A stretch of DNA of 11,625 nt, taken from Candidatus Aminicenantota bacterium (GTDB lineage Bacteria > Acidobacteriota > Aminicenantia > UBA2199). Within the stretch, counting starts at the first letter, position 1. Every line of letters begins with the position of its first letter. Below, in pieces: positions 1 to 5,505 of this stretch. The notes beneath the pieces were generated by a model. That model did not search any database. It saw only the letters and a list, made by a program, of their open reading frames with translations, and was not told the DNA's origin. Made by a program: the position numbers and the translations under genes. Where the stretch lies: NCBI GenBank assembly GCA_020355945.1, contig CP070627.1:837147-848771 (forward strand), read 5' to 3'.

Positions 1-2
1 TT

Positions 3-43
3 GCCCGCAGGGCCTTTTGAGGGTGGCCGCGCCGCGGCCTTTT
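3..43 (+). terminator. Tandem GC-rich hairpins, possible terminator of an upstream gene
   Basis: Two small hairpins lie head to tail, each followed by CTTTT or TTTT. The first pairs GCCC with GGGC across a GCA loop (3-13). The second pairs GGCCGC with GCGGCC across a GCC loop (25-39) and is followed by TTTTC. The GC-rich block contrasts with the AT-rich DNA that follows. The form fits a short intrinsic terminator for a gene ending left of the window, but the T-runs are short. A GC-rich intergenic repeat is the alternative. Confidence 0.35.
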
Positions 44-73
44 CATAGCAAGATAAAAAGGGAGGAAAGAAAA

Positions 74-427
74 ATGAATGGGGAAGAAGTTATTTTTTAT
101 GAATCTTCTGCTGCCGCACAATCTTTAAAAAACAAGTGGACTAAAATGGCAAGTACGATTCAAAGCATTCAAGTTATTTTAACAGGGAACCATTTGACAA
201 TAAAACCCCGTTGGATAATTAGTTGGTTGGTTTTCATTTTGGGGCTGGATCTAAATCACAAAATTCCTATCCATCGGATAAAATCTGTTGAGGATAAGGG
301 AAAATGGATGAATTACGGAAAGATACAGGTAACTTTTACAAAAGAAGACGGAGAATCAAGGGATATCCTATTGTATTTAAAAAATCACCCGGAATTTATG
401 AGCAAGTTAAAACCAATGATTCAATAA
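74..427 (+). CDS. Small hypothetical protein, PH-like fold suspected
   Basis: A 117-residue protein. The ATG at 74 is chosen because a strong ribosome binding site, GGGAGG at 60-65, sits 8 nt upstream; the reading frame opens earlier, but the extra residues would come from the GC-rich hairpin region. The sequence alternates short beta-like strands (VILTGNHLTIKP, HKIPIHRIKSVED, GKIQVTFTKEDG, RDILLYLK) with one hydrophobic stretch (WIISWLVFILGL). It ends in a short amphipathic segment (NHPEFMSKLKPMI). This resembles bacterial PH-like or YcxB-like domains, in which a strand reading IPIxxIxSV is followed by a strand pair and a C-terminal helix. The fold is an inference without alignment and no enzymatic residues are seen. 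The stop is immediately followed, in another frame, by a SnoaL-like remnant, so the locus may be rearranged. Confidence 0.6.
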   Translation: MNGEEVIFYESSAAAQSLKNKWTKMASTIQSIQVILTGNHLTIKPRWIISWLVFILGLDLNHKIPIHRIKSVEDKGKWMNYGKIQVTFTKEDGESRDILLYLKNHPEFMSKLKPMIQ

Positions 428-606
428 TAGAAAACTTTGAAATAAAAATTGAATCAAGAGAAGATTTTGTTATTATTATTGGCTTTTCGACCTGTTCTTA
501 TAAACCCCTGGAAGGGCCTGCTCTATGGACAGCAAAGATCGAAAACGACCTGGTGGCTGAGTGGCGTATTTATGATGTTCATTTTCTTCAGGAATTGGGA
601 CTTTCA
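428..606 (+). pseudogene. SnoaL/NTF2-like C-terminal remnant fused in frame to the next gene
   Basis: Frame +1 stays open from before 428 into the methyltransferase-like gene. Its translation contains TAKIENDLVAEWRIYD followed by LQELGL. This closely resembles the end of SnoaL-like/NTF2-fold proteins, where a strand of the type FRIEDGKIVEEW is followed by a Trp/Tyr-Asp and LLQQLG. The N-terminal half of the fold is missing: upstream DNA in this frame is only the out-of-frame reading of the PH-like gene. No ATG, GTG or TTG occurs in this frame between 421 and the GTG at 553. It is most simply a fragment left by a deletion or frameshift. It could instead be a real N-terminal extension of the next protein. 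Confidence 0.45.
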
Positions 607-1125
607 ATGTTGATCAAGTTTGTAATATTTATTGTGGTATCCGTTTTTCTTTTCATTTTCACGCTTAGTCGATCTCATCGTCATCGTTATCACCGGTTTT
701 TTGCATTTGAAAGCCTGCTTGTTGTTATTTTACTTAATACCGATGCCTGGTTTCGTGATCCCTTTTCATTAATTCAGATTATTTCGTGGGTCTTTTTAGC
801 TGGTTCCCTTTTCCTGGCAATCCATGGTTTCAGACTTCTACGAATTGCCGGCTCTCCGAGAGGTGATATCGAGGACACCACCGAACTTGTTACTAGAGGT
901 GCCTATGGTTATATTCGGCATCCTCTTTACTGTTCACTATTTCTTGGTGGTGTGGGAGCGTTTTTAAAGAAACCATCCTATCCGGGTTTTTTGTTCCTGG
1001 TAATCCTGGTGGTATTCTTATACGCAACAGCCAGGGTAGAGGAAATAGATAATCTTAATCGGTTCGGTTCAGCTTATCGATCATATATGGAAAGGACGAA
1101 GATGTTTATCCCCTTTTTAGTTTAA
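607..1125 (+). CDS. Isoprenylcysteine carboxyl methyltransferase-like (PEMT/ICMT family) membrane protein
   Basis: Starting at the ATG at 607 this is a 172-residue integral membrane protein with about four hydrophobic helices (roughly residues 3-21, 30-50, 56-80 and 115-140). The C-terminal half has the family signature: T-R-G-A-Y-G-Y-I-R-H-P-L-Y (RHP at 104-106), a Gly-rich segment ending in KKPS, a glutamate pair (E145-E146), then RFGSAYRSYM and FIPFL. Proteins of this family transfer a methyl group from S-adenosylmethionine to lipid or prenyl-cysteine acceptors at the membrane; the bacterial substrate cannot be predicted. The RHP and Glu motifs that contact S-adenosylmethionine are intact, so the core may be functional. 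The start is uncertain: no strong ribosome binding site precedes 607 (AGGA at 590-593 is 13 nt away). The frame continues upstream through the SnoaL-like remnant, with a GTG at 553 as an alternative start. Confidence 0.72.
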   Translation: MLIKFVIFIVVSVFLFIFTLSRSHRHRYHRFFAFESLLVVILLNTDAWFRDPFSLIQIISWVFLAGSLFLAIHGFRLLRIAGSPRGDIEDTTELVTRGAYGYIRHPLYCSLFLGGVGAFLKKPSYPGFLFLVILVVFLYATARVEEIDNLNRFGSAYRSYMERTKMFIPFLV

Positions 1126-1166
1126 TTTACCATGGGCATCAAGCCCAGGCCGGACGATTCACACAC

Positions 1167-1204
1167 GCCGCTGCGGGCGCCGCCCGCTTCGTGGCTAATT
1201 TTTT
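1167..1204 (+). terminator. Intrinsic terminator after the ICMT-like gene
   Basis: A perfect GC stem, GCGGGC (1173-1178) with GCCCGC (1182-1187) around a GCC loop, extends imperfectly outward (GCCG with the CGTGGC side). It is followed by TAATTTTTT, with a six-T run at 1199-1204. It lies 42 nt after the methyltransferase-like stop and reads in that direction. A second small stem, TGGGC/GCCCA at 1133-1147, precedes it. On the opposite strand no T-run follows the stem, so it would not serve the convergent permease gene well. Confidence 0.5.
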
Positions 1205-1224
1205 AAGGTATTTTCTTAGATGAG

Positions 1225-2526
1225 CTACACAATAAGAAATACCAGGGATAAAATCGTAATTACCCATAATGCCGGCCGAATTTCACTCCACTTGCCCCGG
1301 AACAATTTGATCAAGGTAAAAGATACAAACCCGAAAGCCAATCCCGTACTGATACTGTAACTTAAAGCAATCAGGATAATGATGAGAAAGGAAGGAAAAC
1401 CGATTTCCAGGTTTTTGAAATCGATGTTAAGAATATTTTTCATCATAAAAAATCCCACCATGATCAACGCGGGCGCAGTGGCATATTTGGGAACAATGGC
1501 CAGTACCGGGATAAAAATGATACTGAGGAGGAATAGGATACCGGTCATGATTGACACCAGGCCGGTGCGTCCTCCGCTGGCGATCCCGGAAGCGGATTCA
1601 ATGTAGGTGGTAGCAGGAGAAGTGCCGCATACCGATCCAAACATGGTGCCGCAGGCATCAATGGTCAATAACTTGTCCAGCTTGGGAACCTTCCCCTCTT
1701 TGTCCACCAGGTCGGCCTCCCGCGCCAACCCCAATAAAGAACCAATACTGTCAAACATATCTATAAACATCATGGTAAAAATAGGCGCCAGGAGACTGAT
1801 CTTTAATGCACCCAGGATATCCAATTCCCTAAAAACCGGTGAGATATCCAATTTTAGCGATACCACCTCCTTGGGCAAAGGGGTTTCTCCCACGATGATA
1901 GCCAATATGGTGGCCAGGAATATACCGATCAACAGGGAACCTTTGACTTTCATGATTTCCAGGAGAATCATGGTTAACAACCCGGCAAGACCAATCAATA
2001 CCGTCGTGGTTAAGTCGCCTCCCTTAACCAATGTTGCCTCGTCATTTTGTATAAGTCCAATGTTTTGCAGGCCCATAAAGGCGATAAAAATACCAATACC
2101 CACGGCAATGGCGCTTAACAGTTCCCCGGGGATGGCATCCACCAATTTTTTTCTCAGTCCCACCCAGGTAAGGATGAGAAAAACAAAACCGGCAATAAAA
2201 ACAATACCCAGGGCAACCCGCCAATCAATGCCCTGGTTTACCACCAGGGTGTAAGCAAAGAAGGCATTGAGTCCCATACCCGGGGCCATGGCGATAGGGG
2301 TATTGGTGAAAATACCGGTTGCAATGGTAACGATACCGGAAACCAGGCAGGTGATTACGATTAAGGCGGTTTTATCCATGCCAGCGGCCGATAAAATATC
2401 CGGGTTGACAAAAATGATGTACGCCATGGTTAAAAACGTGGTGATACCGGCAATGATCTCTGTGGATGCCGAAAAACCAGGAGTGTTTTTCCCAAAGAGT
2501 CCTTGCAGAAAACTTTCTTTATTCAT
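1225..2526 (-). CDS. NCS2 family purine permease (AzgA/PbuG type)
   Basis: A 433-residue polytopic membrane protein that imports purine bases (adenine, guanine, hypoxanthine) with protons, judging from its family. Signatures of the AzgA-like branch are clear: TTFLTMAYIIFVNPDIL (residues 29-45), NTPIAMAPGMGLNAFFAY (75-92), a DMFDSIGSLLG stretch (256-266) with the substrate-site acidic residue, and GTSPATTYIESASG followed by IASGGRTGL (301-323). Length matches the usual 430-460 residues. The ATG at 2526 is supported by AAGGAG at 2535-2540 with 8 nt spacing. A longer upstream reading would overlap the OPT gene by over 100 nt and adds a non-hydrophobic, out-of-frame tail, so it was rejected. It is the second gene of an operon, 14 nt after the OPT stop. 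The exact base transported is not evident. Confidence 0.95.
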   Translation of the reverse strand: MNKESFLQGLFGKNTPGFSASTEIIAGITTFLTMAYIIFVNPDILSAAGMDKTALIVITCLVSGIVTIATGIFTNTPIAMAPGMGLNAFFAYTLVVNQGIDWRVALGIVFIAGFVFLILTWVGLRKKLVDAIPGELLSAIAVGIGIFIAFMGLQNIGLIQNDEATLVKGGDLTTTVLIGLAGLLTMILLEIMKVKGSLLIGIFLATILAIIVGETPLPKEVVSLKLDISPVFRELDILGALKISLLAPIFTMMFIDMFDSIGSLLGLAREADLVDKEGKVPKLDKLLTIDACGTMFGSVCGTSPATTYIESASGIASGGRTGLVSIMTGILFLLSIIFIPVLAIVPKYATAPALIMVGFFMMKNILNIDFKNLEIGFPSFLIIILIALSYSISTGLAFGFVSFTLIKLFRGKWSEIRPALWVITILSLVFLIV

Positions 2527-2534
2527 TAATAATA

Positions 2535-2540
2535 CTCCTT
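2535..2540 (-). promoter_or_regulatory. Ribosome binding site fixing the permease start
   Basis: AAGGAG on the minus strand, 8 nt before the ATG at 2526 and directly adjoining the stop codon of the OPT gene. It decides between the 433-residue product and a 50-residue longer reading, and supports translational coupling of the two transporters. Confidence 0.8.
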
Positions 2541-4562
2541 TTAATCTTCTACTTTTGCGCGTTTGGAATCCCAGAACAGGTAGATCATTAACAGGATGAC
2601 CATACCGAAAGACAACCAGGTGCCGGGGTCGGATTCGCTCCAGTGTTCGGTTCCGATGGTCTTCATGATGGTCCATCCTTCACCGACAATTTGTTGTCCC
2701 AAATAGATAATGATAGCGGCGACGACCCCCATAATGGCGCCTCCGGCAATAAATCCCGAGGCCAGCAAGGTACCGCGTTCTTTCCTGGCTTTTTTTAACT
2801 TTTCATCCTTACCGGCACTCTTTTGTACGAAATGGGAGATCAGGCCTCCGGCAAGAATAGGCATGTTCAAGTGGATAGGGAGATACATTCCCAGGGCAAA
2901 GGCCAGGGGAGAGACACCGATAAATTCAAGAATAATGGCGACAAATACCCCTGCCAGGTAGAGCAGCCAGGGTGCGGGTTGTCCGGTCATCAGGGGTTCT
3001 AATACCGCGGCCATAGCCGATGCCTGCGGTGCTTCCAGGCCCCCGGGGCCAAACCCATAGGTTTTATAAAGTAAAAGAATAACCAGTCCCACTGATGCAG
3101 CAGCCAGCAGCGTACCCAGGAATTTGTAGCGCTCCTGGGTTCGCGGCGTTGTACCCAGCCAGTACCCGATTTTCAGGTCGGTAATATAGGCGCCGGACAT
3201 GGCAAGAGAGGTACATACCACCCCACCAATCAACAAGGCCACCAGTATCCCGTTATCTCCTTTTAACCCGATGGCCACCAATATCACCGAGGAAATCAGT
3301 AACGTCATCAGGGTCATCCCTGACACCGGGTTGGTACCCACAATGGCAATGGCCCGCGCTGCAACCGTTGTAAAGAGAAACGAGATGACCGTGGCAATAG
3401 CCAAACCCACCAGGGCATGAATGTAATTACCACTGACCACCCCAATGAGGAAAAAGGCAAATATACCGATCATGCTGGCAAAGATCAAAATCATGTTCCA
3501 TTTCATTTTGATATCTGTCTGGCAGCGGTCGACTTTTTGAGCGGTTTCTTCACCACCTTTGCCAAATATTTCTTTAGCCGCCAGTTTGAAAGCACCGGCG
3601 ATAATTTTCCGGGATTTGATCACCCCGATAATCCCGGCTGCGGCAATACCCCCGATACCGATATGACGGACATATGTCCCGAAGATATCACCGGGCAGCA
3701 TGTCGGCAATGGGCTTTGTCGCGTTTAATATGGGTTCGGGGTTAAATTGCCCGATATAGTAAACGGCCGGCACCAATACCCACCAGGAGAGAAAAGAGCC
3801 GCAGGCGATAATCAGGGCGTATCTCAGGCCGACAATGTACCCCAGTCCCATCACTGCTGCGCCGATATTGATGCTGAATTCCAGTTTCACTTTGTCAGCC
3901 AATTGTTTTCCCCACCCAAAGGCTCGTGTGGAAGCGACTTCTCTCCAGAAGCCGAAACCGGAAACCATGAAATCATAGATTCCGCCGATGATGAGTGCTT
4001 TCACCAGGATTTTCGCCTGTTTTCCGCCGGCTTCGCCAGCCACCAGTACCTCGGTGGTGGCAGTGGCTTCAGGAAAAGGAAATTCACCGTGCATATCCTT
4101 TACGAAATACTTCCTGAAGGGGATCAAAAATAAAATTCCCAAAAAACCACCAAACAACGAAGCCAGGAAAATCTGGATGAAAGATGCTTCGATCCCTAAA
4201 ATATACAACCCCGGGATAGTAAAAATCGCACCAGCTACGATCACCCCGGAACTGGAACCGATGGATTGAATGATCACATTTTCAGAGAGTGCGTTTTTCC
4301 GTCTCGTCATATAGGAAAATCCCACCGCTAAAATAGCAATAGGAATGGCAGCTTCAAAGACCTGGCCGATCTTCAATCCCAGGTAAGCAGCAGCCAGCGA
4401 AAATATGACCGTATAAATCATTCCCCAGATGACCGAATAAGGCGTCGCTTCAGGTAATGGTTTATCCGAAGGGACAACCGGCATGTACTCTTCTCCCGGT
4501 TCTAACTTGCGATATGCATTCTCCGGTAAACCTTTAGGTTTTGTACTGTTATCATGGTCCAT
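2541..4562 (-). CDS. OPT family oligopeptide transporter
   Basis: A 673-residue polytopic inner-membrane transporter. Prokaryotic OPT proteins are proton-coupled importers of small peptides or metal-ligand complexes. OPT signatures visible: YLGLKIGQVFEAAIPIAIL (60-78), GEFPFPEATATTEVLVAG (159-176), GTNPVSGMTLMTLL (409-422), ITDLKIGYWLGTTPRTQ (460-476), GLEAPQASAMA (508-518) and SPLAFALGMYLPIHL (551-565). Residues 320-350 form a charged cytoplasmic loop. Length is normal for the family. The ATG at 4562 is preceded by GGGAGGT at 4572-4578 with 9 nt spacing. The N-terminal 40 residues are polar and proline-rich, typical of a cytosolic tail. It is first in the operon with the NCS2 permease. Substrate cannot be read from sequence; peptides are the usual guess, and metal chelates are possible. 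Confidence 0.93.
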   Translation of the reverse strand: MDHDNSTKPKGLPENAYRKLEPGEEYMPVVPSDKPLPEATPYSVIWGMIYTVIFSLAAAYLGLKIGQVFEAAIPIAILAVGFSYMTRRKNALSENVIIQSIGSSSGVIVAGAIFTIPGLYILGIEASFIQIFLASLFGGFLGILFLIPFRKYFVKDMHGEFPFPEATATTEVLVAGEAGGKQAKILVKALIIGGIYDFMVSGFGFWREVASTRAFGWGKQLADKVKLEFSINIGAAVMGLGYIVGLRYALIIACGSFLSWWVLVPAVYYIGQFNPEPILNATKPIADMLPGDIFGTYVRHIGIGGIAAAGIIGVIKSRKIIAGAFKLAAKEIFGKGGEETAQKVDRCQTDIKMKWNMILIFASMIGIFAFFLIGVVSGNYIHALVGLAIATVISFLFTTVAARAIAIVGTNPVSGMTLMTLLISSVILVAIGLKGDNGILVALLIGGVVCTSLAMSGAYITDLKIGYWLGTTPRTQERYKFLGTLLAAASVGLVILLLYKTYGFGPGGLEAPQASAMAAVLEPLMTGQPAPWLLYLAGVFVAIILEFIGVSPLAFALGMYLPIHLNMPILAGGLISHFVQKSAGKDEKLKKARKERGTLLASGFIAGGAIMGVVAAIIIYLGQQIVGEGWTIMKTIGTEHWSESDPGTWLSFGMVILLMIYLFWDSKRAKVED

Positions 4563-4580
4563 GGTGATAATACCTCCCTT

Positions 4581-4611
4581 TGACGTTTTGACGTTTTAAT
4601 GTTTTATGTTT
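4581..4611. repeat. Octamer tandem repeat in the OPT leader
   Basis: Reads TGACGTTT, TGACGTTT, TAATGTTT, TATGTTT on the plus strand: two perfect and two degenerate units. It ends 3 nt from the OPT ribosome binding site, so copy-number change would alter the leader. Confidence 0.7.
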
Positions 4612-4700
4612 AAAGCAAAAAATCTGGAAATAATTGCCCTTTTTAAATTTCTGTGCCGGTTTCATCTTTGATATTAAATGCCTTATACATTTTTCCAAAC

Positions 4701-4739
4701 AAATTGTATATTGAATGTCATTATTCAAGGAAACAATTT
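4701..4739. promoter_or_regulatory. Nested inverted repeat, candidate operator or leader stem-loop
   Basis: An outer 7-bp perfect inverted repeat, AAATTGT (4701-4707) with ACAATTT (4733-4739), encloses an inner 6-bp one, TTGAAT (4711-4716) with ATTCAA (4723-4728), around a GTCATT loop. The two centres coincide to within half a base. It lies 139-177 nt upstream of the OPT start. It could bind a dimeric repressor or fold in RNA; the regulator is unknown. Confidence 0.45.
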
Positions 4740-4831
4740 ACCATAAGGTCCCATTAATTGCAAGTTTTTTTTATGAATTTTGTTCTTCTCTTAACAGTAT
4801 GATGAACAGGCAAGCCTGTTGGCTGTAAATT

Positions 4832-4852
4832 CACCGACTCACTGACCCACTG
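4832..4852. repeat. Short imperfect octamer repeat
   Basis: CACCGACT, CACTGACC, CACTG: 2.6 units of an eight-base period just upstream of the four-helix gene. It is similar in style, not in sequence, to the repeat at 4581-4611. Confidence 0.4.
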
Positions 4853-4895
4853 TTTTCTCTTGACAATCAATGAGAGAAATGGTAAATATTATGTC

Positions 4896-5399
4896 ATGGA
4901 TACGATAGATAACTACAGACAACGAATAGAAGAGCGAAAAATTGTCAAGCAAGAGACCAAAACCACCATCATTATTTGCTTATGTCTATTAGTTTTAAAT
5001 ATTATTTATGGAGTTGCCGCTTATTTTATAGACGTCGACCCGGTGATGAAAACAGAGTCACTGGAAAAAATATACGGGATGGTCAATTTGGGTGTAGTCA
5101 TGTTCCTCATTGTCGTACTGGCCGTAAGAAAAACCATCTATTATTCCCCTAAATTTATTCGAGAAGATTTTAATTTGAGGCAAGTATTGGTAAAATGGAA
5201 ACGCATTGACATTTTTTTATTGGTCATTTCCGAAATCATTCCTATTTGCGGCCTGGTGATGACTTTCATGGGCATGCCTTTTGACAGGAATTTCCACTTT
5301 TTTGTAGCCTCAGGTATTTTGATCATACTTTTGACGCCTCTTAGCATAAAAGTGAGAAGCAGACTGAGTATTCTAAGGAAACATTTTCCGAATATGTAA
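4896..5399 (+). CDS. Hypothetical four-helix integral membrane protein
   Basis: A 167-residue protein that I do not recognise. Residues 1-23 are highly charged (a cytosolic KIVKQETK-type stretch). Four hydrophobic segments follow at about 24-45, 62-78, 104-126 and 133-152, and the C-terminus is basic (KVRSRLSILRKHF). The positive-inside rule places both ends in the cytoplasm. No catalytic or binding motif is visible. Start choice is weak: ATG 4896 has no good ribosome binding site. An upstream TTG at 4860 would add 12 residues but also lacks one and coincides with a perfect TTGACA promoter hexamer. The gene stands alone between the divergent transporter operon and the kinase cluster, so context gives no function. 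Confidence 0.65.
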   Translation: MDTIDNYRQRIEERKIVKQETKTTIIICLCLLVLNIIYGVAAYFIDVDPVMKTESLEKIYGMVNLGVVMFLIVVLAVRKTIYYSPKFIREDFNLRQVLVKWKRIDIFLLVISEIIPICGLVMTFMGMPFDRNFHFFVASGILIILLTPLSIKVRSRLSILRKHFPNM

Positions 5400-5460
5400 A
5401 GTATTATCCATCGCAGAGGGCGTGGAGGTGCAGGAATTAAAAAATAACCAACAAAAAGAA

Positions 5461-5489
5461 TTGATTTAGCATTTAATATATTATAAAAT
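5461..5489 (+). promoter_or_regulatory. Sigma70-like promoter of the kinase cluster
   Basis: TTGATT at 5461-5466, a 17-nt spacer, then TAAAAT at 5484-5489 (an overlapping TATAAA begins at 5482). Each hexamer is close to consensus. The predicted start near 5496 would leave a leader of about 10 nt that begins at the GGAG ribosome binding site (5496-5499). The leader would therefore be unusually short, or the true start lies a few bases upstream. Confidence 0.5.
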
Positions 5490-5505
5490 TAGACCGGAGT
5501 CTAAA

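Larger units (their letters stand above)
4563..4895. other. AT-rich divergent intergenic region
   Basis: About 330 nt between the OPT start (minus) and the four-helix gene (plus), with no convincing gene. It holds an octamer repeat (4581-4611), a nested inverted repeat (4701-4739), an eight-T run (4765-4772), a palindrome AACAGGC-AA-GCCTGTT (4805-4820) and a second short octamer repeat (4832-4852). For the minus strand a weak promoter can be proposed: TTGTTT (4697-4702), 18 nt, then TTTAAT (4673-4678). No recognisable riboswitch was found. Confidence 0.6.

Noticed and set aside
1607..2254. 215-codon plus-strand open frame
   Set aside because: Complement of the NCS2 permease, which carries strong family motifs in the other strand.
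2527..2676. Longer N-terminus for the purine permease
   Set aside because: It would overlap the OPT gene, adds 50 non-conserved residues, and the ATG at 2526 has an ideal ribosome binding site and matches the family start.
4765..4772. Terminator suggested by the eight-T run
   Set aside because: No GC stem precedes it and no plus-strand gene ends upstream of it in this divergent region.
4581..4852. CRISPR-like array
   Set aside because: The repeats are 8 bases long, directly adjacent without spacers, and degenerate; no cas genes are present.
4563..4860. Purine riboswitch controlling the transporter operon
   Set aside because: The minus-strand leader lacks the conserved three-way-junction core sequences of purine or PRPP-type riboswitches; only the nested dyad and repeats are seen.
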